Shown: positions 27,435 through 35,871 of the stretch, piece by piece
Layout of the letters: every line of letters begins with the position of its first letter
Position numbering within the stretch: the stretch's first letter is position 1
Assembly: GCA_020632665.1 (NCBI GenBank)
Contig: JACKFC010000015.1
Span: forward strand, 1-64,000
Direction of reading: 5' to 3'
Source: Deltaproteobacteria bacterium
Lineage (GTDB): Bacteria; Myxococcota_A; UBA9042
Length of the DNA: 64,000 nt
Translations under genes and position numbers: made by a program
Notes under the pieces: model-generated
What the model was told of the DNA's origin: nothing
The model's input: the letters and a program-made list of their open reading frames with translations, nothing else
Database searches by the model: none

Positions 27435-27519
27435 GGGGCGCCGGACCGACGGCGTGTCGGCCGGCGCCCCGGCAGGTCGCGGGTCCGACGCGCGTCGCCG
27501 AGGACGACGCGCGCCGGAC
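27435..27519 (-). promoter_or_regulatory. Two strong stem-loops after sheath 1, possible attenuator/mRNA stabiliser
   Basis: Stem 1: 27435-27444 with 27461-27470 (GGGGCGCCGG, 10 bp perfect) enclosing an inner CCGAC/GTCGG stem. Stem 2: 27489-27497 with 27505-27513 (9 bp), continued after one mismatch by 27483-27487/27515-27519. They stand just downstream of the sheath 1 stop on the minus strand, with no T-run. A partial terminator or 3'-end block here would let the abundant sheath be made in excess over downstream baseplate parts. Confidence 0.5.
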
Positions 27520-27527
27520 GGGTACCA

Positions 27528-28703
27528 CTACTCGGAGACGTCACCGCCGGCCGGCATCTGGCCGATGCGGAAGATCACGAACTCGGCGGGCTTCACGGGG
27601 CACATGCCGATCTCGCAGATCATCTGGCCCGCGTCGATGACCTCGGGCGGGTTGGTCTCCTCGTCGCACTTGACGTAGAAGGCCTCCTCCGGGGTCTTGC
27701 CGAAGAGGGCGCCCTGGCGCCAGAGGCGGAGCAGGAACGCGCCGATGTCGCGGGTCACGCGCTTCCACAGGCGATGGTCGTTCGGCTCGAAGACCACCCA
27801 CTGGGTGCCGAGCTCGATCGACTGCTCGACCATGTTGAAGAGGCGACGCACGTTGACGTAGCGCCAGCTGGCGTCCGACGAGACCGTGCGGGCACCCCAG
27901 ACGCGGATGCCGCGGTTCGGGAACTCACGGATGCAGTTGATGCCCTTCGGGTTGAGCAGGTCCTGCTCGCCGCGGGTGATGTTGTACTTCAGGCCGATGG
28001 CGCCACGGACGATCTCGTTCGCGGGGGCCTTGTGCACGCCGCGCTCACCGTCGCTACGCGCGTAGATGCCGGCCATGTAGCCGCTCGGCGGCATGAAGAC
28101 GTTGCCCTTGAAGGGGTCGTAGACCTCGACCCACGGGAAGTAGTACGCGCCGTACTTGCTGTCGCGGGGCTTCGGGAGCTTGTCCACGCCGCCCTTCTCG
28201 ATCACCTCGGGGGAGTCGAGAATCGCGAACCGGTAGCGCATGTTCTCGCAGTGGGTCAGGACGGCGTCCTGGATGACCGGGTCGGTCTGGCCGGGGGCGC
28301 AGACGACGTTGACGTCGTCGACATCCTCGAGCGCCTTCAGGCCGGTGCGGGTGCCCGGGCCGTTGTCGCTGCCCATGTAGAGCGCGGCCTTGCTGGCGGG
28401 CTTCTTGCCCTCTTTGTCGCCAGCGGCGGCGCCTTCCATCGTGCCGACGTTCAGCACGAAGGCGCGCGAGCCACCGTTGTTGAAGAAGCCGTAGACGGCG
28501 TGCGCCAGGTACTCGCTGTTCTGGAAATCACCGAAGTGCTTCGTGAACTGCGACCAGTTGGTGCACAGGATCGGCTCGTTGACCGGACCGACGGCGCACT
28601 CTCCAAGGAACGCGACCGTGCTGGTGCCGACCATCTCGAGCGGCTTGGTACCGCGGTCGACTTCCTCGACGTAGACGCCTGGTGACAGGTAGGACGTAGC
28701 CAT
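27528..28703 (-). CDS. Contractile tail sheath protein, main form (Afp2-like)
   Basis: 391 residues. SPGVYVEEVDRG at the N-terminus and VAFLGECAVGPVNEP define the sheath. Conserved C-terminal blocks are INCIREFPNRGIRVWGART, VNVRRLFNMVEQSIELGTQW, LWRQGALFG and CDEETNPPEVIDAGQ. It forms the contractile outer tube that drives the inner tube into a target cell. It is the first structural gene after the cap gene, which is the usual order in Afp/PVC-like operons. Confidence 0.93.
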   Translation of the reverse strand: MATSYLSPGVYVEEVDRGTKPLEMVGTSTVAFLGECAVGPVNEPILCTNWSQFTKHFGDFQNSEYLAHAVYGFFNNGGSRAFVLNVGTMEGAAAGDKEGKKPASKAALYMGSDNGPGTRTGLKALEDVDDVNVVCAPGQTDPVIQDAVLTHCENMRYRFAILDSPEVIEKGGVDKLPKPRDSKYGAYYFPWVEVYDPFKGNVFMPPSGYMAGIYARSDGERGVHKAPANEIVRGAIGLKYNITRGEQDLLNPKGINCIREFPNRGIRVWGARTVSSDASWRYVNVRRLFNMVEQSIELGTQWVVFEPNDHRLWKRVTRDIGAFLLRLWRQGALFGKTPEEAFYVKCDEETNPPEVIDAGQMICEIGMCPVKPAEFVIFRIGQMPAGGDVSE

Positions 28704-28783
28704 GCTCTCTCCCCTTCACTCGTTGTCGCCCGGTTTGCTGCGCCCTTCCAGGACGCTCCGGACGAGGTTGAAAACCAAGTGCT

Positions 28784-29371
28784 TCAACGCCTGACGGCGA
28801 AGTCGCGACCGATGACTCTCCGCACCTCGGTGCTCCTGCGGTCCGACTCGACGCGGAACCGGATGAAGTAGAACAGCGTCGGGCGCAGCTCTTCGTTCAT
28901 CGAGCGCCAGAACGACATGGTGTCGTTCGCGTCGGCTTGCAGGTTCGGGTGGATGTTGATCTGATCGTCCGGGTAGAACGAGTCCCCCTTGAGCTGCGGT
29001 CCGGCGAGGACCGTGTTCTCGAGGAAAGTCTTGACCACCAGGCCGAGCAGCAGGTTCTCCTCTGCGGGCGAGTTGCCCCAGACCGAGATCGCGAAGTTCG
29101 CGTTCAAGTAGACCGGGCCGTCGCGGTAGAACTCGACGATATTGCCTTCGCGATCGTGGGTCGACACGAGGCCATCGGTCCGCTCACGGTAATTCTGCGC
29201 AAAACCAATATGGTAGAGGAAGCAGTTCACCGTCGGCAGGTTCTTGATGTTGTCCTTCTTCGGCTTTTCGGTGCCCACGCTGACGGTCGTGAAGCCGGAC
29301 GTCTTGAAGGACTCCTTGAGGAGTTCCTTCACCGTCTCGCCCAGGTCTCGGATGACCTCGAACTGGCTCAT
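28784..29371 (-). CDS. Tail terminator/cap protein (Pvc16/Afp16-like, DUF4255)
   Basis: 195 residues. LPTVNCFLYHIGFAQNYRER, NANFAISVWGNSPAEENLLLG and the C-terminal RPTLFYFIRFRVES match the DUF4255/Pvc16 N-terminal family, which caps the tube and stops polymerisation in Afp/PVC particles. It is the first gene of the minus-strand eCIS operon, 80 bp ahead of sheath 1. Confidence 0.85.
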   Translation of the reverse strand: MSQFEVIRDLGETVKELLKESFKTSGFTTVSVGTEKPKKDNIKNLPTVNCFLYHIGFAQNYRERTDGLVSTHDREGNIVEFYRDGPVYLNANFAISVWGNSPAEENLLLGLVVKTFLENTVLAGPQLKGDSFYPDDQINIHPNLQADANDTMSFWRSMNEELRPTLFYFIRFRVESDRRSTEVRRVIGRDFAVRR

Positions 29372-29453
29372 CGTGCTCCCGCGCGAGGTGGCTCTGACCG
29401 CTCGCGTTGCCCCGGCGTGTGGCGTGGCGAGTAAGGCATAGCGGCGCGCGACG

Positions 29454-29459
29454 TGTCAA
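29454..29459 (-). promoter_or_regulatory. Possible -35 box of the eCIS operon
   Basis: A perfect minus-strand TTGACA stands 83 bp upstream of the cap gene start, in the only intergenic space before the operon. No TAnnnT box is found at 16-18 bp (CCTTAC/CTTACT instead), so the operon may need an activator or another sigma factor. Weak evidence. Confidence 0.25.
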
Positions 29460-29463
29460 CGCG

Positions 29464-32457
29464 CTACTTGCAACAGGTCGCGTAGCCCGGACAGCAGTCG
29501 CCCGCGGTCTGGCAGTAGCCGTCGCAGTAGCAATCCTTGGTGCTGTAGATCAGGCAGACACCCGGGATGAGCTCGATGAGGCAAGGCCCGTTGATGGTGC
29601 CGGCAGGCGAGGACGAGCCGCACTTGCCGCCGCAGACGCTGCCGGCGCAGGTGTTGCACGCGTCGCCGCCCTGGCAGTCGTCGTCCTTGTTGTTGCACTG
29701 GATCTCGGTCGCGCCAGGATGCACGGCGCTGTCGCTGTCGGCACAGTCGCCGCTGTTCTTCGCGGTATACTTGCCGGTCGGCTTGCAGAGGACCTGGCTG
29801 GAGCCGGCCACGCCCCAGCCGTCGCCGTCGTTGTCGAGGTAGTAGGTGACCTTGCCTGGCGCGCTCTCGTCGGTCTGGCCGTTGCAGTTGTCGTCCTTGT
29901 CGTTGCAGCTCTCCGCGGCTCCGGGCTTGGTGGTCGCGGCGTTGTCGTCGCAGTCTCCGGATTGGGTCGCGGTGTAGCTGCCGAGCGCCTTGCACAGGCA
30001 TTGGCTGGCACCGCTCTGGCCGAAGCCGTCCTTGTCGTTGTCGATGTAGTAGTCGGTGCAGCCGGCAGCGCCTTGCTCGTCGGTGACGCCGTTGCAGTTG
30101 TCGTCCTTGTTGTTGCAGGCCTCGGTCGCGCCGAGGTGGACGCCCTTGTCGTCGTCCTTGCAGTCGCCGGGCTTGAGCGCCGAGTGCGTGCCGTCGGCGG
30201 CGCAGAGGCATTTGGTCGGCGCGTAGGCGTCGCCGTAGCCGTCTTTGTCGGCGTCGACGAAGTAGGTATTGCAGCCCGCGGCACCGACGCCGTCGGTGCT
30301 GCCGTCGCAATCGTCGTCCTTGCCGTTGCAGCTCTCCTTGCCGGCCGGCGAGACGTTGGCCAGCGCGTCGTCGCAGTCGCCGGCCTTGGTCGCGGTGTAG
30401 GGGACCTTGGCCTTGCAGAGGCAGGCGGTGTCGCTGGGCTTGCCGTAGCCGTCTTGGTCGGCGTCGCCCCAGTAGATCGTGCAGCCCACCGCGTCGACCT
30501 CGTCGGTCACGGCGTCGCAGTCGTCGTCCTTGCCGTTGCAGACCTCGCCCTGCTTCGGCGAGGCGGCGGCGTCGGCGTCGTCGCAATCGCCGGCCTGGGT
30601 GACGACGTGGGTGGCGTCGGGCTTGCAGAGGCAGAGCTCGCTGCCGGGCTTGCCGTAGCCGTCCTTGTCGCCGTCGACGTAGTGCTTGCTGCAGCCGCTG
30701 GCGTCCTGCTCGTCGGTTTGCCCGTCGCAGTCGTCGTCGATCGTATTGCAGGACTCGGCGGCCTTCGGCGAGACGTCGGCGACCTTGTCGTCACAATCAC
30801 CGGCTGCCGTCGCGGAGTAGGCGCCGGTGGGGGCACAGAGGCATTGCGCCAGCGTCGCGTCGCCGTAGCCGTCCTTGTCGCCGTCGAAGTAGAGCTTGGT
30901 GCAGCCGACCGCGTCTTGTTCGTCGGTCTGCCCGTCGCATTCGTCGTCTTTGCCGTTGCAGGACTCGGTTGCCGCCGGATGCACGCTCTTGTCGCCGTCG
31001 TCGCAATCACCGGCGATGAGGACCGGGAACGCTGCCGTCGGCTTGCACAGGCATGCGTTCTTGCTGCCGTCGCCGGCGCCGTCGAGATCGACGTCGGCGT
31101 AGGCGGTTTGGCAGCCCAGGGCGTCCTGTTCGTCGGTCTGGCCGTCGCAGTCGTCGTCCTTGCCGTTGCAGACCTCGGTCGCCGAGGGCGCGATCGAAAG
31201 GTCGAGCGGGGCGCAGTCCGCGGCGTCGAGCGCGCCGTCGTTGTCGTCGTCGGGGTCGACGCAATCGGCGAGGCCGTCGCTGTCGGTATCGGTGAAGCCC
31301 TCGTCGGTCTGGCCGTCGCAGTCGTCGTCCTGGCCGTTGCAGGCCTCGGCGGCCGGGGTCGCCGCCGAGCAGAGCAGCACGGCGCCGTCGCAGCTCGTGG
31401 TGCCGGGGCAGCTGCCGAAGGTATTGCTCTGCTGGCACGGCTGGCCGCTCAACGCCTCGTCGGTCTGGCCGTCGCAATCGTCGTCCTGGCCGTTGCAGAG
31501 CTCGGCGGCGGGGGCCTTCGCGTCGCAGCCCGCACTGAGACCGTCGCAGGTCGTCGCGCCGGTGCAGGCGCCGAATTCGTTGCTCTGCTGGCAGGGCTGG
31601 CCGCTGAGGCCCTCGTCGGTCTGGCCGTCGCAGTCGTCGTCTTGGTCGTTGCAGACCTCCGCGATCGGGGTCATCGCGTTGCAGCCGGTCAGGCCGTCGA
31701 TCGCGCACTTCCGCTGGCCGAGGCAGGTGCCGGCGTCGTTGCTGACGCTGCAGGTGGTGCTGTCGCCCGCGGCGATCGCGGCGGGGGAGCAGGTGCAGTC
31801 GGCGTCCTTGCGCACGCATTGCTTCGCCGCGCCTTGTTGCCCCTGCGCCAGCTCGCAGGCGTAGCCGCTGGGACAGTCCGCGCTCTCGATGCAGCCGGCG
31901 CCGCAGAAGCCGCCGCCCGCGCCGGTCTGCACGCAGAGGGCGTCTTTGGCCAGGTCGTCGCAGAAGGCGTCGGTCTCGCAGGGGCGGCAGAGCGCTTTGA
32001 GCTTGGAGACGCAGATGAAGACGGTGTCGCTGCCGGGGGCGGACTCGCAGGTCCAGCCGGTGGGGCAGCACTCGATGCAGGTCCGCGAGCAGCGCTTGCC
32101 GTCGGGGCTGTCGACGCACCAACTCGAGTCGCAGTCCGAAGCCTGCTCGCACGCCGCGCCGGGCTCGCCGGGGGCCGGATTGGCGGGGAAATCGCAGCCG
32201 TTGCCGGACTCGCCGGTGTCGACGTCGGGGCTGCCGTCGACCGCCGTCGCCGCGTCGACCGGGCCGGCGCCGGCGTCGCTGGTCGGTTTCGCGTCGTCGC
32301 TGCCGAAGCCGACGTCGAAGCCGAAGAGCACGTCGGAGCCGCCGCCCGCTTGGCCTGCGCCCTGGGTCGCGGTCGGGCCGGAGTCGCTGCAGCCGACGAT
32401 CGCGACGGCGAGGAGGAGCGAGGCCACGACGCTGCGGCAAGGAAGAGATGCGGTCAC
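29464..32457 (-). CDS. MopE-like Cys/Asp-repeat lipoprotein with somatomedin-B-like end
   Basis: 997 residues from the GTG at 32457, set by GGAGG 5 bp upstream. Lipobox IVGC is followed by an acidic linker. Next is a Cys-rich segment (about 85-250). Then come about a dozen copies of the 'metal-binding motif' unit of MopE type (CNGKDDDCDGQTDE ... DGDKDGYGD ... CLC ... GDCDD), one about every 40-50 residues. The Asp-rich DxDxDG loops should bind calcium or other divalent metals. The last about 25 residues (CYCDGYCQTAGDCCPGY and two more Cys) resemble a somatomedin-B knot. An anchored, disulfide-stabilised outer-surface rod is likely. It ends 93 bp upstream of the eCIS operon. Confidence 0.82.
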   Translation of the reverse strand: MTASLPCRSVVASLLLAVAIVGCSDSGPTATQGAGQAGGGSDVLFGFDVGFGSDDAKPTSDAGAGPVDAATAVDGSPDVDTGESGNGCDFPANPAPGEPGAACEQASDCDSSWCVDSPDGKRCSRTCIECCPTGWTCESAPGSDTVFICVSKLKALCRPCETDAFCDDLAKDALCVQTGAGGGFCGAGCIESADCPSGYACELAQGQQGAAKQCVRKDADCTCSPAAIAAGDSTTCSVSNDAGTCLGQRKCAIDGLTGCNAMTPIAEVCNDQDDDCDGQTDEGLSGQPCQQSNEFGACTGATTCDGLSAGCDAKAPAAELCNGQDDDCDGQTDEALSGQPCQQSNTFGSCPGTTSCDGAVLLCSAATPAAEACNGQDDDCDGQTDEGFTDTDSDGLADCVDPDDDNDGALDAADCAPLDLSIAPSATEVCNGKDDDCDGQTDEQDALGCQTAYADVDLDGAGDGSKNACLCKPTAAFPVLIAGDCDDGDKSVHPAATESCNGKDDECDGQTDEQDAVGCTKLYFDGDKDGYGDATLAQCLCAPTGAYSATAAGDCDDKVADVSPKAAESCNTIDDDCDGQTDEQDASGCSKHYVDGDKDGYGKPGSELCLCKPDATHVVTQAGDCDDADAAASPKQGEVCNGKDDDCDAVTDEVDAVGCTIYWGDADQDGYGKPSDTACLCKAKVPYTATKAGDCDDALANVSPAGKESCNGKDDDCDGSTDGVGAAGCNTYFVDADKDGYGDAYAPTKCLCAADGTHSALKPGDCKDDDKGVHLGATEACNNKDDNCNGVTDEQGAAGCTDYYIDNDKDGFGQSGASQCLCKALGSYTATQSGDCDDNAATTKPGAAESCNDKDDNCNGQTDESAPGKVTYYLDNDGDGWGVAGSSQVLCKPTGKYTAKNSGDCADSDSAVHPGATEIQCNNKDDDCQGGDACNTCAGSVCGGKCGSSSPAGTINGPCLIELIPGVCLIYSTKDCYCDGYCQTAGDCCPGYATCCK

Positions 32458-32579
32458 GTGGGCCTCCGCGGCAGCCCGAAACGACGGGCTCCGTCGCCTG
32501 CCATCATGGCAAGACCGCAGCGAAGATCCAGACAATCACGGCGTCGAAGGGTCGGTCGGCCCCGCCGCGGCAGCGGAAA

Positions 32580-33104
32580 TCAGTCGTAGCGGTAGATCGA
32601 GGCGACCGGGACGTCGCCCAACCGGGCGCGGCCGCCGAGGAAGCCGAGCTCGACCATGAAAGCGAAGCCGACGACGACGCCGCCCGCTTTCTCGATCAGT
32701 CGCTTCGCAGCGGCTGCGGTGCCGCCTGTGGCGAGGACGTCGTCGACGATGACCACGCGCTCACCCGGCGCGACGGCGTCGACGTGCATCTCGATCGTGT
32801 CGGTGCCGTATTCGAGCGCGTACTCCTCGCGCACGACCTTCCACGGGAGCTTGCCCGGCTTGCGGATGAGGACCAGGCCGCGCCCCATCTCGTACGCCAG
32901 CGGCGCGGCGAAGAGGAAGCCGCGCGACTCGATTCCGGCGAGCTTCTCGGGCTTGCAGGCGCTGACCTCGGCGATCATCGCTTCGGTGACGACGCGCCAG
33001 GCCTTGCCGTCGGCGAGCAGCGGCGCGATGTCCTTGAAGACGATGCCCGGCTTGGGGAAGTCGGGGACGTCGCGGATCAGCTTCTCGGCATCATGGATGG
33101 ACAT
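32580..33104 (-). CDS. apt: Adenine phosphoribosyltransferase
   Basis: 174 residues, full length. It salvages adenine with PRPP to give AMP. PRPP-binding loop VVIVDDVLATGGTA is intact, FPKPGIVFKDIAPLL near the N-terminus is the Apt signature, and GIESRGFLFAAPLAYEMG contains the pyrophosphate-binding turn. surE, another nucleotide-salvage gene, ends 24 bp downstream of its partner's start side on the same strand, so the two may share a transcript. Confidence 0.95.
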   Translation of the reverse strand: MSIHDAEKLIRDVPDFPKPGIVFKDIAPLLADGKAWRVVTEAMIAEVSACKPEKLAGIESRGFLFAAPLAYEMGRGLVLIRKPGKLPWKVVREEYALEYGTDTIEMHVDAVAPGERVVIVDDVLATGGTAAAAKRLIEKAGGVVVGFAFMVELGFLGGRARLGDVPVASIYRYD

Positions 33105-33128
33105 GGGACTCCTCGGCGGTGGACGCGC

Positions 33129-33923
33129 TCAGGCCTTGCGGCTGCGGGAGCGGTCGTCGGGCTTGGCCGCCGCCTCGGGCATCGCGACGCCGAGCGCGTC
33201 GGCGAGCGGGGCCAGGCGATCGTGACCGGTGATATCGTCGGCGAGCGGGGTGACGCTGACGAAGTTGTCGCGGATGGCGTTGCAATCGCTGCCGGGCAGA
33301 TCCGGCATCGAGACGCGGGAGCCGCCGATCCAGAAGTAGAGCCGACCGCGTGGGTCGTTCCGCTCGTAGACTTCGTTGGAATAGAAGCGCGCGCCGAGCC
33401 GAGTCACGCGCAGCCCGGCGAACGGCATGCGGTCGGCGGCGGGCAGGTTCACGTTCAGCGTTTGGCCGAGCGCCTTGGCCTGCGGGATCAGCTGCTCGAG
33501 CAAGGGGCCGAGCACCGGGCGCAGGGGCGGCAGCAGGGCCTCGTCGCTGGCGAAATGCGAGAACGCGATCGCGGGGATGCCCCAATGGGCGCCTTCGAGC
33601 GCGCCGGAGACGGTGCCGGAGTAGAGCACGTCGTGGGCGAGGTTCGGGCCGGGGTTGACGCCCGAAAGGACGAGGTCCGGCGCGAGTTCGAGCTGGTGCA
33701 GCCCGAGGTAGACGCAATCGGTCGGCGTACCGTCGCAGGCGTACCAGCGCTCGGAGACCTCGCGCAGGCGCAGCGGCCGGAAGAGCGTGATCGCGTGCGA
33801 GCTGCCGGAGCGCTCGGTGTCGGGGGCGACCACCCAGACTTCGCCGAAGTCTGCGGCCACCTCGGCGAGCAGCCGGAGTCCGGGAGCGTGAATACCGTCG
33901 TCGTTGGTCAGCAGGATGCGCAT
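33129..33923 (-). CDS. surE: 5'/3'-nucleotidase SurE
   Basis: 264 residues. MRILLTNDDGIHAPGL, with the metal-binding Asp pair, AAPDTERSGSSHAIT-type loop (APDTERSGSSHAIT) and SGVNPGPNLAHDVLYSGTV are all present. It dephosphorylates nucleoside monophosphates and short polyphosphates, and is linked to stationary-phase survival in other bacteria. The short Lys/Arg-rich C-terminal tail is variable in the family. It lies 24 bp upstream of apt on the same strand. Confidence 0.95.
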   Translation of the reverse strand: MRILLTNDDGIHAPGLRLLAEVAADFGEVWVVAPDTERSGSSHAITLFRPLRLREVSERWYACDGTPTDCVYLGLHQLELAPDLVLSGVNPGPNLAHDVLYSGTVSGALEGAHWGIPAIAFSHFASDEALLPPLRPVLGPLLEQLIPQAKALGQTLNVNLPAADRMPFAGLRVTRLGARFYSNEVYERNDPRGRLYFWIGGSRVSMPDLPGSDCNAIRDNFVSVTPLADDITGHDRLAPLADALGVAMPEAAAKPDDRSRSRKA

Positions 33924-33972
33924 CGCGGCGTAGGTAAGCGCACAGGGGACTGGGATGCAACCGGCAGTTTTC

Positions 33973-34000
33973 TTGCCGCCGGCCGGTCTCGGGCTACGGT
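33973..34000 (+). promoter_or_regulatory. Promoter candidate for the Ser/Thr kinase
   Basis: TTGCCG at 33973-33978, 16-bp spacer, TACGGT at 33995-34000, in the 131-bp divergent gap between surE and the kinase gene. The -35 box is weak; the -10 has the TAnnnT form seen elsewhere in the window. Confidence 0.35.
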
Positions 34001-34054
34001 CGCTCTCGTGGACCCAAAGCGCCCGATGGTCGTGCGCAAAGCCGCGAGAGCACC

Positions 34055-35635
34055 ATGGATTCCGCCGACGTTCGCCAGGACCTGCTGTTCTGCCGAGGCT
34101 GCGGCAAGCACTACCGCGGCCGCCGCCGACGTTGCCCGGACGACGGCGCCGAGCTCGAGTGGGTGCGGCCGTTCGCCGGAGAAGAAGGTACGCGGGTCGA
34201 CGATCGCTACGTCCTCGAGCGCCGGATCGGCATCGGCGGGATGGGCACCGTCTGGCGGGCGCGCGACGAACTCACCGGACGCAAGGTCGCGCTGAAGCTG
34301 CTCAACGAGCGCTACGCCGCCCACGCCGCCAGCGCGCAACGCTTCCTGCGCGAGGCCCGGCTGATGCGCAAGGTCAACCATCCCGGCGTGGTGTCGTTGC
34401 ACCGCTTCGGACCGACCGGCGACGGCGCGCTGCTCATCGACATGGAATATATCGACGGCGAGACCGTCCGCGAGCGCGTGCTCCGGGTCGGCGGCGGCGT
34501 CGACATGGAGATCGGCCTGCGGGTGCTGGACGGCTTGCTCGCGGCGCTGGCGGCCTGCCACGACGCCGGCCTGGTCCACCTCGACGTCAAGCCCGAGAAC
34601 GTGATGCTGCACACGGCGGTGCACGAGGGCACGGTCAAGCTGGTCGACTTTGGCATCGCGCAGCCGATTGGCCCCATCGAGCACGGTGAGGACTTCGTCG
34701 TCCTCGGCACGCCGGCGTTCATGAGCCCGGAGCAGGTCCGCGGCGTCCCGGTCGACGCACGTACCGACCTCTACCTGGTCGGCTGCGTCGCTTTCGAGTT
34801 GCTGACGGGTGAGCCGCCCTTCCGCGGCGACAAGCCCTTCGAGCTCTGCCAGGCGCAGGTGCTGACCGCACCGCCGACGCTCGCCGAGCGGATGCCGGGC
34901 AAGAAGCTGCCCGACGGGCTGGATCGTTGGGTCGCGGCGTTGCTGGAGAAGAACCCGGACAACCGGCCGCGCTCTGCCCGGGTCGCGCGCGAGGCGTTGC
35001 GGCAGATTCGGCTGCGCCACCGCGAGGCCTCGCTGCCGCGTGCGCACTCGCCGCGGCCAGCCTCGATCAGCCGCTTGATGCACGCAGATCCGGCGCGGAT
35101 CCAGATCGCCAACAGCCAGGGCGCGGTGCGGGCCCTGCGGGCGCTGGTGGAGGTCCGCCAGATCGGCGACGGCGGCACGCTCTACGGCCCGAAGGCGCTC
35201 GAAGAGATGGCGAAGCACCTGCTGGCCGGCGCAGTGGCGGAGCTGCGCGACTGCGGCGCGACCGTCCTCGGCCCCGAGGGCGCCTTCCTCGACATTCGCA
35301 TGGCCTGCGACGACGACGAGCGCGGCGCCATCCACCACCTGCTCGACATGCTCGGCAAGATGCACGCTGACGTCGGCCGGATCCCCGAACCACGGCTGGA
35401 GGTCCGCGCCGCTGTGCTGGCGGATAGCCCGGACGCCCCTGGCTTCCTGCAGTCGCGGCCGCAGCACGAGCTCGCCGCGCTGCTGCATATCGGACCCGAT
35501 ACGCACGTGCGCGTCGACGAGCACGTCGCGCGCTGGGCCGGACGGCGGCCGATCGTGCGCCTCGCGTCATTCCGCGAGGCCGGGATCTCGGGCCTGACGA
35601 CGCTCTACGCGACGACGCTGCAGCAAGCCGTCTAG
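34055..35635 (+). CDS. Cytoplasmic Ser/Thr protein kinase with N-terminal zinc-ribbon-like motif
   Basis: 526 residues. N-terminal Cys motif FCRGCGKHY ... CPDDGAEL. The kinase domain (about 50-320) has the glycine loop GIGGMGTVW, the ATP lysine in KVALKLL, catalytic HLDVKPENV, DFG and GTPAFMSPEQ. The catalytic loop reads HLD rather than HRD, so it is a non-RD kinase. The last about 190 residues form an extra domain I cannot name. There is no transmembrane helix, unlike typical PknB kinases. It could phosphorylate targets read by the FHA proteins at 9.5-11.8 kb, but nothing in the sequence proves this. Confidence 0.88.
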   Translation: MDSADVRQDLLFCRGCGKHYRGRRRRCPDDGAELEWVRPFAGEEGTRVDDRYVLERRIGIGGMGTVWRARDELTGRKVALKLLNERYAAHAASAQRFLREARLMRKVNHPGVVSLHRFGPTGDGALLIDMEYIDGETVRERVLRVGGGVDMEIGLRVLDGLLAALAACHDAGLVHLDVKPENVMLHTAVHEGTVKLVDFGIAQPIGPIEHGEDFVVLGTPAFMSPEQVRGVPVDARTDLYLVGCVAFELLTGEPPFRGDKPFELCQAQVLTAPPTLAERMPGKKLPDGLDRWVAALLEKNPDNRPRSARVAREALRQIRLRHREASLPRAHSPRPASISRLMHADPARIQIANSQGAVRALRALVEVRQIGDGGTLYGPKALEEMAKHLLAGAVAELRDCGATVLGPEGAFLDIRMACDDDERGAIHHLLDMLGKMHADVGRIPEPRLEVRAAVLADSPDAPGFLQSRPQHELAALLHIGPDTHVRVDEHVARWAGRRPIVRLASFREAGISGLTTLYATTLQQAV

Positions 35636-35703
35636 GCCTGCGCGCCGCCGCACCGCCGCCGCGCCGCCGCGCCACGCTCGATCACGCTTTGGGCAAAAAC
35701 GCC

Positions 35704-35738
35704 GAAGGCGCCAACCCCGCGAGGAGATTGGCGCCTTC
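35704..35738 (+). terminator. Rho-independent-like terminator of the kinase gene, abutting attL
   Basis: Perfect 11-bp arms (35704-35714 GAAGGCGCCAA; 35728-35738) with a 13-nt loop, followed by TT. The hairpin ends at the exact base before the 26-bp attachment core, so the element inserted directly beside a host terminator. Confidence 0.6.
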
Positions 35739-35764
35739 TTGGCGGAGTGGACGGGACTTGAACC
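35739..35764 (+). repeat. attL core (26-bp direct repeat)
   Basis: Starts TTGGCGGAGTGG and ends CTTGAACC; identical over 26 bp to 51418-51443. It equals the 3' end (acceptor arm, CCA and T-arm part) of tRNA-Asp read on the opposite strand. Here it is a fragment without the rest of the tRNA, which marks this end as the phage-derived junction. Confidence 0.9.
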
Positions 35765-35871
35765 GCCACACCCGCCAGCGCGGCAGTTGGCGCAAGAGAC
35801 GAGCATGATCCGCCGCCCCATCTCCAACGCCCCGCACTTCGACCAGAGCTTCCTGTTCTGGTGGAGGCCGG

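Noticed and set aside
9569..29371. Type VI secretion system or complete tailed prophage
   Set aside because: There are no TssJ/L/M membrane proteins or ClpV, and no capsid, portal, terminase or integrase. The cap, LysM and two sheath genes fit an eCIS.
29407..32589. 1060-residue plus-strand open frame
   Set aside because: Antisense of the MopE-like repeats; a Val/Ala-rich reading produced by GC-rich repeat codons.
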